The notes under the pieces were generated by a model. That model did no database searches, had not been told where the DNA came from, and saw only the letters and a program-made list of their open reading frames with translations. Both the position numbers and the translations under genes were made by a program. From a virus, in IMG/VR virus record IMGVR_UViG_3300034101_002081, positions 1 to 30,855 of that record: a DNA stretch of 30,855 bases. The stretch is one strand, 5' to 3'. Each line of letters begins with the position of its first letter. Position 1 is the stretch's first letter. Below are positions 21,303 through 29,947 of this stretch, piece after piece.

Positions 21303-21311
21303 ACCAGTGCC
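21303..21311 (-). promoter_or_regulatory. Start-associated motif before the small head protein
   Basis: Minus strand reads GGCACTGGT, six bases (ACGCAC), ATG. It is a perfect copy, 11 bases downstream of the hairpin at 21323-21346 in the direction of transcription. Confidence 0.75.
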
Positions 21312-21322
21312 GCAAAGCGTTA

Positions 21323-21346
21323 GGGCCGGGGCTTGCGCCCCGGCCC
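21323..21346 (-). terminator. Strong hairpin after the major capsid gene
   Basis: GGGCCGGGGC and GCCCCGGCCC form a perfect 10-bp stem with a 4-base loop. It stands in the 74-base gap after the capsid stop and before the next start. There is no T-run, so it may be a partial terminator or an RNA-stabilising end that separates high capsid expression from the following genes. Confidence 0.6.
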
Positions 21347-21370
21347 AGTTCGCTTGTTGCTGTACGGTGG

Positions 21371-22570
21371 TTAGTCCGTGATGGTTGCGACGCAGAACGC
21401 GCCAGGGCTGACGATACCGAACGCAGCGCGGACGCTGGCGACGATAGCCACAAGGCCCTTCACCGCGTAGTCCGAATGCTGCGGGTACACGCTGACGGTG
21501 AGCGGTGAACGCTCCCACAAGACAGCCTGGCGGAAGTCGCCAACGATGGCGGAACCGGCAGGAACCTGCGCGTCAGTGACCATAGGCAAGCCCCAGATGG
21601 TGCGAACGCTGGACGGAAGCGCAGGGCCGCCGAACAGGTAGTCCGAACCAACAGAACCAGCAAGCAGGTCGATGGCTTCCGCGTCAGCCGGGTTGAGAAG
21701 CACGCCGGTAGGAATGCGGTTCCCGGTGTGGCGCACTTTCGTGATGGCCTTACGAATGGTGGTAACCACGTCGGTGTCCCACGCCTGTGACTGCACGCCG
21801 CTGACGTTGAGGATACCTTCCATGTTTTCGCCGGTGCCGTCTCCGTTGATGATTTGGTTAGTGACTCCTTCCAAGATGGCGAAGCGCAGGAAGCTGTCGG
21901 CAAGCGACTGCAACTGCGACGCGTCAGAAAGGGCACGAACAGAAGCAGGCAAGAACGCGCGCACGTCTTTCACGTTTGCGGTTTGCTTTGCGAACTTCAT
22001 GGTTGCTTCGCTGGCTGCTTCGTCCTCGGCGCCTGGTGCCACGTCGTGGTCAGAACCAGAAGCTTCGTCAAAGCGCATAACGCGGGCGTACTCCACGACG
22101 TCCGAACCGGTGCGCCCCATGGTGATGAGGGACAACGCGTTCAGTTCGCGGGCGTAGCTGGTGTCAACTGCTGGCCAGAAGTCGTTAACGACAAGCGCAC
22201 CGGCAGATGACTCGGACGAACCAAGTAGGGTCGCCTTCAAACCACCAACGGTAACCGTTGGGGATGTCTGCAACGCCTTCGCGTCCGGGGTGCCGTGCGC
22301 GTTAGCGTTGGCAAGCCAGGTCTTGAACGACGGGTCAGCAAGAAGCTTCTCGCCGGTCGTACGTGCAGCCGGGGCAGCCTCTGCGGGCTTGGCGGCGGCA
22401 AGATCGGAACCAAGCGCGTCCACAGCGGAACGCAGGTCAGCGTCTGCCTTGAGTGCCTTTGCACCGGCCAGCGCCTGCTCCACAGTCTCGCGCTCTTCGT
22501 TGGTGAGGGGGCGGCCCTCTTCCGCAGCCTTGGCTGCAATGTTCTTCGCCTGGTTAATCAGGTCTTTCAT
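21371..22570 (-). CDS. Major capsid protein, HK97 fold
   Basis: 399 residues. Residues 1-75 are a charged helical region like the HK97 delta domain, which acts as scaffold and is normally removed by the protease encoded just upstream. The body shows HK97 signatures: VNDFWPAVDTSYARELNALS, FAKQTANVKDVRAFLPASVR, QIINGDGTGENMEGILNVSG and NPADAEAIDLL, followed by GLPMVTDAQVPAGSAIVGDF. ATG 22570 follows AGGAGGAC, the best SD in the head module, consistent with high expression. Exact cleavage site is not visible. Confidence 0.9.
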   Translation of the reverse strand: MKDLINQAKNIAAKAAEEGRPLTNEERETVEQALAGAKALKADADLRSAVDALGSDLAAAKPAEAAPAARTTGEKLLADPSFKTWLANANAHGTPDAKALQTSPTVTVGGLKATLLGSSESSAGALVVNDFWPAVDTSYARELNALSLITMGRTGSDVVEYARVMRFDEASGSDHDVAPGAEDEAASEATMKFAKQTANVKDVRAFLPASVRALSDASQLQSLADSFLRFAILEGVTNQIINGDGTGENMEGILNVSGVQSQAWDTDVVTTIRKAITKVRHTGNRIPTGVLLNPADAEAIDLLAGSVGSDYLFGGPALPSSVRTIWGLPMVTDAQVPAGSAIVGDFRQAVLWERSPLTVSVYPQHSDYAVKGLVAIVASVRAAFGIVSPGAFCVATITD

Positions 22571-22600
22571 GTGTGTTGTCCTCCTGGACTGGTTAGGGGT

Positions 22601-23608
22601 CTACTCGGCTGTTTCCAGTTCGAGCAGTAGTTGAGCTGTCGCCGCGTCCATGCCGGTGTTAGCCGGTGACTCTGCTTGCTCGTCCTTGACCTCTGGTTCC
22701 TCGGACTTCGCGTTGTCGTCTGCGGTTAGTGTTCCCAGTACTTCGTCCAGAAGTCCGACAGCCTCACGAATGCGGCCCTCGTTCTTCGTGGACAGTACTC
22801 GGCCACTCTTCACAGCAGTGCCGACGTGCGCGGACGTTTCAACGCGCGGGGCGTGTTTTGGCTCCACAGCTACAAGCTCTGAAAAGCGGTGGGCGGTAAA
22901 GTTGTCTGTTGGCAGCCATTCGCCGCCTTCTTCGTCGTACTCACGTACCAAAGCAAGCGGGTCTTCTGCGGTGGCTTCCAGGCTCAACGGGTCGCCCTCC
23001 ACGCCAAACTCTCCTTCTGTCATGATGTATTCAACGCGCCCATAGCCGCCAGCCCACTGCACAAAGCTGCCCTCGGCAAGATCGCCAGGCTCTGCTTTTG
23101 CGGTGTGTGTACCGGTAGCACGGTCGTAGCTGCGCACGCCAATAAGCCGCGTGGCGCTATTAGCCCCCTTCAAGCAAGGGCCTGCTTCCAAGATGTGCAA
23201 GCGCACCAGTTCGTTGACGCCGTCTTTACCGGGGCGCTGCTCCTTCACGTCATAGGCGAAGCTGAACTCGGTGACTACACCTTCCGCCAAAAGCCTGCGC
23301 ACTTGCTGCGCCTGGGCTGTTGGGAAGAACGTAGCCTTGACCACCAGGCCGTCCTGCGTTTCGCGTGCCTCGGTAACTTTGCCAATGTACGCGTCTGGGT
23401 TGTCCCACTGGTGACTCCACACCCAGGGAATGCTTTTGCCGCTCTCGGCATACAGCGCCAGGCTCTCCGCAAAAGCACCAGGCAACACACGGTCGCCTAC
23501 CAGGTCTTTGTTATTGAACACTGACACAAGCGCTTCTACTTCGCCGTTGGCGTCGTTCGCGCTCTTCATGCTCCAAGTTGCTGCCACCACGTGGCGCTTG
23601 ATGTTCAT
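22601..23608 (-). other. Possible internal translation product: free prohead protease, 335 residues
   Basis: The ATG at 23608 (M332 of the fusion) opens exactly at the start of protease homology (MNIKRHVVAATWSMKS). GGCACTGGT lies six bases before it, the same arrangement as in seven other genes. Free protease of this length would be typical for HK97-like phages. This is inferred from the motif. Confidence 0.55.
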
Positions 23609-24601
23609 ACGCTGACCAGTGCCGGGCTGGGCCTTGGCTTCCACCGCGCCGGTGTACACTACTTCGTCAGCGCCATGCGGTTCGTACTTTCTCCACCAAC
23701 GCTCAACTGCGCGCCGGTGCTCTTCCGCAGCCGCTGCTCTACTTTCGTCTTTCTCGATACGTGCAGCCGCTTCGTCTTGTGAGCACAGCACAACGACGAC
23801 GCGCGAAGCGCCAACTTCGTCCGCCAGGGCTTTACGTTCAGCCACACCAGGCGCACCGGCGATCACCCAAGCGCGCACGTCTTGCTCTGCGGCAGCTTCG
23901 CCCAGGGCAGTGTACAGCGCGGTACGTGCAGCGCCGACAATGCTGCGCAGCGGTTCCTTTTGGCTACGCCCCGCCTCTGGGTCGATCGCGGTAGCCAGGC
24001 GCTCCCACTCCACCACCAGGTCACCAGGCTTTGCGTGCGTTTGCACGTACGTGCTTTTGCCAGCAGCCGGTGGCCCAACAACCAGCACAACGTGCGCACC
24101 GTTCTTGTCTTCCTCTGTCTCTCGATACTCTGCCACGACACGCTCCGCCCATTCGCGTCCGCTGTCGCCGCCCCACAGTTTCCAGGCAATAAGGCCTGCA
24201 CTTGGGTAGCCGTCTTCGCCACGGTTCCAGCCTGGTGCTTCTTGGTCTACTTCATGGCGTGCAAAGTACGCGCGCATTTTCACCGCAAGTTCCAAGCTGA
24301 CGTCGTTGGCAACAATGCGCCGGGCTGTTCCTGCGCCGACAGCGGTGCCGCCGCGTCCATACTCTTCTCGCCAGTCCAGGCCCTGCTGGGCTTCGTCTCG
24401 CATGCTCTCGGTTACGTCCCCGGCGCTGCCAGCTTTCGCGTTGCGTTCGCCACCAGGCTCGAGTCCTTCTGCCAAACTTACCGCCACCATTTGGTCAATG
24501 GCGTCACGACGTGTGCGGTGACAGCCAACTACTTCGCCGTTGTCTTTCTCTACTGCCCAGCCGTTGCAGCCGGGGTTGTCGTTGCTAATGTAATACGGCA
24601 C
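22601..24601 (-). CDS. Fusion: P-loop kinase-like module plus HK97-type prohead protease
   Basis: 666 residues with four parts. Residues 1-45 form a small C/W domain (GCNGWAVEKDNGEVVGCH). Residues 65-160 are a conserved-looking domain with KMRAYFARHEVD and SAGLIAWKLWGGDSG. Residues 168-325 are a P-loop kinase-like domain: VVGPPAAGKST (174-184) as Walker A, then SRVVVVLCSQDEAAARI and RRAVERWWRKYE. Residues 332-490 are a prohead protease (family U35/S78-like) with VFNNKDLVGDRVLPGAF, H397 in WSHQWDNP and S447 in EFSFAY. The end is acidic. GTG 24601 starts the whole protein six bases after the portal stop. The protease domain begins with M332, preceded by the recurrent start motif, so a second, shorter product is likely. 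The kinase substrate is unknown. Confidence 0.85.
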   Translation of the reverse strand: MPYYISNDNPGCNGWAVEKDNGEVVGCHRTRRDAIDQMVAVSLAEGLEPGGERNAKAGSAGDVTESMRDEAQQGLDWREEYGRGGTAVGAGTARRIVANDVSLELAVKMRAYFARHEVDQEAPGWNRGEDGYPSAGLIAWKLWGGDSGREWAERVVAEYRETEEDKNGAHVVLVVGPPAAGKSTYVQTHAKPGDLVVEWERLATAIDPEAGRSQKEPLRSIVGAARTALYTALGEAAAEQDVRAWVIAGAPGVAERKALADEVGASRVVVVLCSQDEAAARIEKDESRAAAAEEHRRAVERWWRKYEPHGADEVVYTGAVEAKAQPGTGQRMNIKRHVVAATWSMKSANDANGEVEALVSVFNNKDLVGDRVLPGAFAESLALYAESGKSIPWVWSHQWDNPDAYIGKVTEARETQDGLVVKATFFPTAQAQQVRRLLAEGVVTEFSFAYDVKEQRPGKDGVNELVRLHILEAGPCLKGANSATRLIGVRSYDRATGTHTAKAEPGDLAEGSFVQWAGGYGRVEYIMTEGEFGVEGDPLSLEATAEDPLALVREYDEEGGEWLPTDNFTAHRFSELVAVEPKHAPRVETSAHVGTAVKSGRVLSTKNEGRIREAVGLLDEVLGTLTADDNAKSEEPEVKDEQAESPANTGMDAATAQLLLELETAE
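23615..23623 (-). promoter_or_regulatory. Start-associated motif inside the kinase-protease gene
   Basis: Minus strand reads GGCACTGGT, six bases (CAGCGT), then an in-frame ATG. It codes for part of the linker (PGTGQR) between the two modules. It is the only copy inside another gene of the same frame. Confidence 0.65.
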
Positions 24602-24607
24602 GGCTGG

Positions 24608-26557
24608 CTACTCCCAGTCTACCAGGCACTGGCAGTTGCTTCGTTCCTCGTCTGGCAGTGTAGGGTCACCGGGAAACGCGGCGCCGTTGCTAAACGTTTC
24701 GCTACGTGCCACGGTTTCGCCGTCCAAAGCCGCGTGGCTGCTGCGCGGGTTGCCGCTGGTTACCAACCACGTCTTGCTGCCAATGTCGTTAGCAGCTGCT
24801 GCTTCCGCGCGGGCAAACTCTCCCACACCGGTGATCAACGAAGCCGCGTACACCGGCGCCATGTTTTGGGCAAGCCGGTCAAACAAGCCGGTGGTTTCCT
24901 CCACTGCGTCCTCTGCGCCCAGGGCTGTGTCTAGATCGTCTGCCACAGCCTCCACTACGCTGTCAGCAAAGTTTTCTGCTACTGTGTCCAGGTAGTCGCT
25001 TGCGTTATCTGGGTCCCATTCTCCAACAGTGGAAGCCATGCTGCGCGCAGCCTTGCGCACTACCGGCTTCATGTCGGTACCAAGTTCACGGGAGAAGCGC
25101 TGCCGGTCGAACACGTCCGACACTTCTGCCTTTACGCCGCTCTTGGCTTTTGCTCCAAGCTTGGCCAGCACGCTGCGCTTCTGTCTTTCAAACGCCGCCA
25201 CCAGGTCTTCCTGCAATGCGTCTGTGGCAATGCGCCGCTGACGTAGCACCAGGCCACGCCGCAACGCTTTCACGTCTGGCTGTGCAGTCTCTGGTGCGCT
25301 CTTTGCTTCTGGTGTTGCGCTTGCAAGTCCCAGCTGGCGTTCTGTGCTGACGCTGTCTTGTGGGTTTGCCATACCGCCAACAAGAACGTTGAGCGGTGTA
25401 ACCAGCGCGTCTCCGTCTTCCACCGGGGGCAGGTTCAACCGCGCGCGTGCTTCGTTCCTGGTAAGGTATGGTGCGCCAACTGACGCCTGCAAAACGGCAG
25501 CCTGCTCGGTAAAGCTACCGGCCAACTTCGCGCTTATGTTGAACTCCAAGTAAGTACCGGGCACCAGGTCAAACTCTGGCAGCAGTTGCGCTTCCAGTTC
25601 CTCCTGGATCCGAACAAGCCAGGGCGCCAGGCAGTCGCTGTATAGCTGTCTGTGCTGCTCTGTTAGGCTGGCGTACGTGTTGCTGCCAAGCCCAAGCAAG
25701 CCGTTAGGAATGCCGTACGCTGCTGCCACTACTTCACGCGACAGCTGCACGCTCTCCAAGAACTGCGCGTCACGTGCGCTGAATGACGTGGGTTTGTACG
25801 TCATGCCTTCTTCCAACACCAACGTGCGCCCACTTGCAGCTGCACCGGTGTATGTACTTTCAAAGTCTGCGCGGAACCGGGCGCGTGCGGTGTCGCTCCA
25901 CTGCGGTGCGTTTTGTGGGCGCTCGATAATGCCGCCCATGCGCGCGCTGTTCTGCCAGAACTTCTCACGATACTCACCGGCTGCATGTTGCTCTGCCAGC
26001 AAGCGGCGCAACGTCTCGATAGGTGACAAGCCCTTACGTGGGTCCAGTGGGTTGTAGCCATGTATGTCAATAATCTGGGCTGCGTCAAAGTCTACGGTAC
26101 CGCTGTTGCCATGCACGCGGTAGCCGTCAGGCCGCAGCCAGTTGGTGCCAAGCAGCTCAACGGTAGCCGGTGGAATACGCACCAGGGCCAGGCGTCCGTC
26201 AGTGCCGCGCACCTTCACGAAGTAAGCCTGGTCATAAATAGCCAAATCCTTTACGAAAGCGTCCAGCCACCGGCTGCGTGTGGTGTGCACGTCGGGGCGG
26301 TCGATGGTAGCAGCCAGCGGTCCTTCGCTAATACGCACGCGCTCGTTGTCGTCTATGCGCTGGTAAATGTGCAGCGGCACCTGGCTAATGTTGCGCGCCA
26401 GGAAGTCCACCGCGCTGCGCAGCTCTGGCTGCCGTTCATAAATGGCCGCGTACGTGGTGGCCGTTCCGTTGTACAACGTAATGGCGTCATACACCAAGCC
26501 GGTGAGCGTGGGGCGCTGTACGCCTACGAGTCCCTGTTCGTTCTGGACAACTGCCAT
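24608..26557 (-). CDS. Portal protein with C-terminal MuF-like domain
   Basis: 649 residues. Residues 1-400 match the HK97 portal family: SAVDFLARNISQVPLHIYQR, AYFVKVRGTDGRLALVRIPP, DIHGYNPLDPRKGLSPIETL, then AAYGIPNGLLGLGSNTYASL and LLPEFDLVPGTYLEFNISAK. Residues 430-560 are helical. The last 60 match the MuF end: KTWLVTSGNPRSSHAALDGE, PGDPTLPDEERSNCQCLVDW. Portals form the dodecamer through which DNA passes; MuF proteins are minor head proteins made separately in many phages, here fused. ATG 26557 overlaps the previous stop (TAATG) with AGGTGG upstream. Confidence 0.88.
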   Translation of the reverse strand: MAVVQNEQGLVGVQRPTLTGLVYDAITLYNGTATTYAAIYERQPELRSAVDFLARNISQVPLHIYQRIDDNERVRISEGPLAATIDRPDVHTTRSRWLDAFVKDLAIYDQAYFVKVRGTDGRLALVRIPPATVELLGTNWLRPDGYRVHGNSGTVDFDAAQIIDIHGYNPLDPRKGLSPIETLRRLLAEQHAAGEYREKFWQNSARMGGIIERPQNAPQWSDTARARFRADFESTYTGAAASGRTLVLEEGMTYKPTSFSARDAQFLESVQLSREVVAAAYGIPNGLLGLGSNTYASLTEQHRQLYSDCLAPWLVRIQEELEAQLLPEFDLVPGTYLEFNISAKLAGSFTEQAAVLQASVGAPYLTRNEARARLNLPPVEDGDALVTPLNVLVGGMANPQDSVSTERQLGLASATPEAKSAPETAQPDVKALRRGLVLRQRRIATDALQEDLVAAFERQKRSVLAKLGAKAKSGVKAEVSDVFDRQRFSRELGTDMKPVVRKAARSMASTVGEWDPDNASDYLDTVAENFADSVVEAVADDLDTALGAEDAVEETTGLFDRLAQNMAPVYAASLITGVGEFARAEAAAANDIGSKTWLVTSGNPRSSHAALDGETVARSETFSNGAAFPGDPTLPDEERSNCQCLVDWE

Positions 26558-26766
26558 TAGCTAACCACCTGCACAAACTCAACGCGTTTGCGTTCAACAA
26601 CAACAGAACCGGGCACCGGCAAGGGCCGGTCTCCTGGTTCTATGATCTCGGCATTAGCAAGCACCAGCACGTCCCGCTTTACGTGCAGCAGCGCGCCGCG
26701 AAAGCACCTACCGGTGTCCAGGTTGACCAGGACTGTCTTGTGTAGTGTTAGGTTCTTGTAGCTCAT
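26557..26766 (-). CDS. Hypothetical small beta-rich protein, 69 residues
   Basis: Starts MSYKNLTLHKTVLVNLDTGR and continues with CFRGALLHVKRDVLVLANAE and VERKRVEFVQVV. The strand-turn-strand pattern looks like a small beta barrel, similar to SH3- or Sm-like folds. It follows the appendage-like gene with an ATGA overlap and overlaps the portal start. No family is recognised; a role in portal or head assembly is suggested only by place. The longer frame to 26832 overlaps a known gene. Confidence 0.62.
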   Translation of the reverse strand: MSYKNLTLHKTVLVNLDTGRCFRGALLHVKRDVLVLANAEIIEPGDRPLPVPGSVVVERKRVEFVQVVS

Positions 26767-27638
26767 GAGAAGGTAGTGCCCCACCGGTGTCCGTACCAGG
26801 TTGCACCGTCGTCCCAGGAAATGAACTTCCAAATGCCTACGTGGTCAGCCGCGGTGCTAATGTTGTTTTCGTTGCTATGCCACAAGATGTTTTCAGCCCA
26901 GCCAACGGTGTGGCCGCCGGTGGCGTCTTGAATGAGGACCACGGTAAGCTCTGCGAAACGTGTGCCCAGGTTGTACGCGTCCAGTGCGTTCAGTCCTGAC
27001 GTGAAGGAAAACGTGACGTCGTCTGTGATCGTGAGCACGAACGCGTTGCCGTCATAGGGGTTTATCTCATGGGTACCGGCAACGTTGTAGCTGGCAATGT
27101 ATTCACGCCCACCAAGGTACGCATAAACGTGGTTGGTGTTGATGTTGTGCAGCTCTGTCTTTACCGGTTTCACTTCCGCAAGGTCTGGGTTGTTGTAAAT
27201 GGCGTTGGTATCGTACCATACGCGGTCAGCGTCTATGTAGTTGCTAACCACTTCGAAGTCTCCGTCAGCCTGGGCGCGTAGCAGGTCGTTGTAGTTTATC
27301 GTTGTCTTCTTCTGGAACAGTACGTAAACGCTGCCGTCACCGTTTTCGTCCCACACGTACCAGTCCCCGCTCTGGCTTGTAGGGCTAACAGATGAAACCA
27401 GGACGTTAGCCAACGCTGTGCCCCAGTCCCAGCCAGGTATGCCTGGGTCAAACGTTGCCGGGCCGTACAGCTCTTCGTTGGTAATGTCAAACCAGTACGC
27501 GCCTGGGTAGCCGGTGCTGCTGGTTGGCGCACCTGCTTGTGCGTAAAACGTGAGCCAGTCCACAGCTTCCCATGATCGTGGCTGCGGGTCAAATGCTGCA
27601 CCGCCTGGTGCTGTGTAGAAAGCGTCGGCGTTGCTCAC
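26763..27638 (-). CDS. Structural protein, head appendage/fiber-like, unusual position
   Basis: 291 residues. Beta-rich, W/Y/G/N-rich and low in lysine, starting VSNADAFYTAPGGAAFDPQP. The C-terminal third has the pattern TVVLIQDATGGHTVGWAENI, then ILWHSNENNIST, and DHVGIWKFISWDDGATWYG, seen in phage fiber and decoration proteins. This suggests a trimerising appendage or decoration protein. It lies between the large terminase and portal genes, where appendage genes are rarely found. GTG 27638 overlaps the previous stop (GTGA). Surface location is inferred. Confidence 0.6.
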   Translation of the reverse strand: MSNADAFYTAPGGAAFDPQPRSWEAVDWLTFYAQAGAPTSSTGYPGAYWFDITNEELYGPATFDPGIPGWDWGTALANVLVSSVSPTSQSGDWYVWDENGDGSVYVLFQKKTTINYNDLLRAQADGDFEVVSNYIDADRVWYDTNAIYNNPDLAEVKPVKTELHNINTNHVYAYLGGREYIASYNVAGTHEINPYDGNAFVLTITDDVTFSFTSGLNALDAYNLGTRFAELTVVLIQDATGGHTVGWAENILWHSNENNISTAADHVGIWKFISWDDGATWYGHRWGTTFS

Positions 27639-27919
27639 GGCACCACCAGCACGCGAACGTCTGCGGTGCAAGCAACACCGTCGCACACTCCGAACAAGTC
27701 GCCGCCCAAGCGAATGGCAATGGTGAGCGTACCACCGACTGCAAGTTCGAAACCTTCGTAGTGGACTACTTCGCTGTTGCCCAGGTACACAGGGTCAGGT
27801 CCAAGGTTCTGCACCAGGTAGGTAACGCGTCCGTCCTCCTTCGCCTTTGGCGCACTCTCGTCTTCGATGATTTGCGTGACGCTGTCGTTTACTGCCACGT
27901 TGTAGCTGCTGGGGTTCAT
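27635..27919 (-). CDS. Small beta-rich protein, possible decoration protein
   Basis: 94 residues: MNPSSYNVAVNDSVTQIIED, then VTYLVQNLGPDPVYLGNSEV and YEGFELAVGGTLTIAIRLGG, ending in DVRVLVVP. Strand-rich pattern with NLGPDPVYLG resembles small jelly-roll capsid accessories. ATG 27919 overlaps the terminase stop (ATGA). The next gene is the appendage-like protein, so the two may form one structure. No firm family. Confidence 0.58.
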   Translation of the reverse strand: MNPSSYNVAVNDSVTQIIEDESAPKAKEDGRVTYLVQNLGPDPVYLGNSEVVHYEGFELAVGGTLTIAIRLGGDLFGVCDGVACTADVRVLVVP

Positions 27920-29520
27920 AGTGTCTCAATACCTCTCGTCTCGTACACGCTGGTGTAGCTGTCTGCCGATCCAGATAGCAGCGCACTGTTGAGCGCCATA
28001 ATGGTGGCCACGCAGCCGTCTACACGTGCGGTAGACGATGCCTTGTTCACCTTTATGTTTCCAGCTGGGTCTGTTGTACACAGTGCCGCAGTCACGTGGC
28101 TTTCCAGCACAGGGTGCCCAGCATGCCGCAGGCGCTGGGACAGGCACATGCGTTCCAGCTCTTTGGTGGGCGCACTCATGGTTGCATATCCCTGGCGCGT
28201 TGGTAAACAGGGCAGCCCCGCGCCTATTAGCTCCGTCACCAGGCCGGTAGCGTTCCAGGGGTCGTAGGCTATGGTCATGCCTGGGTACCGGTCCGCCAGT
28301 TCGAAAATCTTTGCCTTGATGAAGCCGTAGTCCACCAAGTTGCCAGGCGTTAGCGTTATGTGTCCCTCTGCTGCCCACTGGCGGTACGGCAGCCGGTCGC
28401 GTCGTTCACGTTCCGCCAGGTCTGCCTCTGGTAGCCAGAAGTACGGCTCAGCGTCGTACGTGTCGTCGTCGTGTCGGCGCAACAATACCAGGGCTGACAC
28501 GTCTGTGGTGCTTGAAAGGTCCAGGCCTGCATACACCGGCATGTGTCGCACCGGTTCGCGCAGCGGCTCGGCGCACGTCTTCCACGCGTCTGGGTCTATC
28601 CAACGCTGTACTTCTGTGGTCCACACACCCAGGTGCAGCTGGCGGAAGGTTGTTTGTCGTGCCGGGCTTACCTGGGCGCGCGTCATTTCTTCGCGCAGGT
28701 AGTCCTCTGTGATACTAACACCAAGGGAAGGGTTGGCCTTCGCCCACACCGCTGGGTCTTTCCAGTCGTCGTCTTTCTCCGCACCATAGATGACGCCCAG
28801 GAACGTGGGGTCTTGCAGCTCACCCTTGGCCACGCGCACCGCATAGTCGTGTTGTTCCCACGCAATACTGAACGGGTCGTAAACGCCTGCGGTGGTAATG
28901 CCGAACACGATAGGCTGCGCCCTGGCGCCCACTGACGTGGCAAGCACGTCCCACAGTTCCCGGTCCCGGTGAGCGTGCACCTCATCGATAATGACACAGC
29001 TCGCGTTGATGCCGTGTTGTCCTGCTGCTTCTGCACTGACAGCGCGCAACACGCTACCGCTTTTTGGGTGCTCAATGTATGAACGCACCGCGCGGCACCG
29101 CTTCGTTAGCGCCGGTGAAGCAGCTACAAGTTTGCGCGCCAACTCAAAGCACAGGCGTGCCTGCATACGATCGCGCGCACCCATGATCACCTGCGCCGCC
29201 GGTTCGCCATCGGCTACCAGTGAGTACAGCGCAATGCCAGCGGCCAAAGTGGTCTTTGCGTTTTTCCTCGGTATCTCGGTCCAGCAAGTTCTATACAAGC
29301 GTGTGCCGTTCTCTCGTTTCCAACCGAACAGGGGCCGCACCACCTCATGCTCCATCCATGGCATAAGCTTCCAACGTTCACCGGCGCCGCGTCCCTCTAC
29401 AAGTGTGAGAAGCCCAAAGAACCGCACCGCACGGTCCGCTGCCTCTTCGTCAAAGTACGCACCTGGTGGTAGCTGCTTGCCTGCTGTTGTGTAAGTTGGT
29501 CTAGTCCAGGAAGTCGTCAC
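27916..29520 (-). CDS. terL: Terminase large subunit
   Basis: 534 residues of the HK97 (Terminase_1) type. The ATPase half has the atypical Walker A TEIPRKNAKTT (81-91) and Walker B CVIIDEVHAH (174-183). The nuclease half has D333 in YAGLDLSSTTDVSALVLL, then MTIAYDPWNA and RVDGCVATIMAL with further acidic residues. It drives DNA into the prohead and cuts it. GTG 29520 follows GGAGAGAGCG, a usable SD, and overlaps the small subunit gene by 20 bases. Together with the adjacent HNH gene it suggests cos-type packaging. Confidence 0.93.
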   Translation of the reverse strand: MTTSWTRPTYTTAGKQLPPGAYFDEEAADRAVRFFGLLTLVEGRGAGERWKLMPWMEHEVVRPLFGWKRENGTRLYRTCWTEIPRKNAKTTLAAGIALYSLVADGEPAAQVIMGARDRMQARLCFELARKLVAASPALTKRCRAVRSYIEHPKSGSVLRAVSAEAAGQHGINASCVIIDEVHAHRDRELWDVLATSVGARAQPIVFGITTAGVYDPFSIAWEQHDYAVRVAKGELQDPTFLGVIYGAEKDDDWKDPAVWAKANPSLGVSITEDYLREEMTRAQVSPARQTTFRQLHLGVWTTEVQRWIDPDAWKTCAEPLREPVRHMPVYAGLDLSSTTDVSALVLLRRHDDDTYDAEPYFWLPEADLAERERRDRLPYRQWAAEGHITLTPGNLVDYGFIKAKIFELADRYPGMTIAYDPWNATGLVTELIGAGLPCLPTRQGYATMSAPTKELERMCLSQRLRHAGHPVLESHVTAALCTTDPAGNIKVNKASSTARVDGCVATIMALNSALLSGSADSYTSVYETRGIETL

Positions 29521-29947
29521 CGCTCTCTCCGTCGTCCACCGTCAGGCGGCTGCGGCTGGAAGGTGTAAAGCCCAACTCACTGCCCAGTTGTCGAATGAGC
29601 TGCGCGCTGTCGCGCTGCACGCGCACCGCTGGGTTGGTCACCAGTCCGTCCCGGCGCCCCTCTACCAAAATGCCAACCTGGTCTACCTGTTGCGTTGCAC
29701 GTTCATACGCAACGACAGCGTTGCAGTAAGCAGCAATGACGTCCAGGTCAGCCTCTGACAAGATACCCATAAGCCGCAGCTGCTTCACAGTGCGCCGCCA
29801 CACGCGCTTGGCGTCCTCGCAGAAGTACGCCGGGCACCTTGGTTCCTTCTTGCTGGCCTTTGGTTCTCCCTGGTTGATACGGTCAGGCCTTGTGCCGCGC
29901 ACAACACGCAGGTGTGTGGGTGTCGGTTTGGGGCCTGGTTTCGTCAT
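29501..29947 (-). CDS. terS: Terminase small subunit, P27 family
   Basis: 148 residues beginning MTKPGPKPTPTHLRVVRGTR, the typical proline-rich P27 start, followed by CPAYFCEDAKRVWRRTVKQL, ILSEADLDVIAAYCNAVVAY and a basic/acidic end. It recognises the packaging start and recruits the large subunit. ATG 29947 lies six bases after a perfect GGCACTGGT; the frame extends upstream to 30037 but without family similarity. Overlap with terL is normal. Confidence 0.88.
   Translation of the reverse strand: MTKPGPKPTPTHLRVVRGTRPDRINQGEPKASKKEPRCPAYFCEDAKRVWRRTVKQLRLMGILSEADLDVIAAYCNAVVAYERATQQVDQVGILVEGRRDGLVTNPAVRVQRDSAQLIRQLGSELGFTPSSRSRLTVDDGESGDDFLD

Noticed and set aside
23609-24100. Zeta-toxin or toxin-antitoxin reading of the P-loop domain
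   Set aside because: The P-loop and the end of the domain resemble phage kinase-like proteins, there is no antitoxin gene, and it is fused to head-assembly domains.
27350-27366. GGGACTGGT-like copy in the appendage gene
   Set aside because: The six-base spacing leads to GGG, not ATG, and the sequence codes for a normal protein segment; treated as chance.
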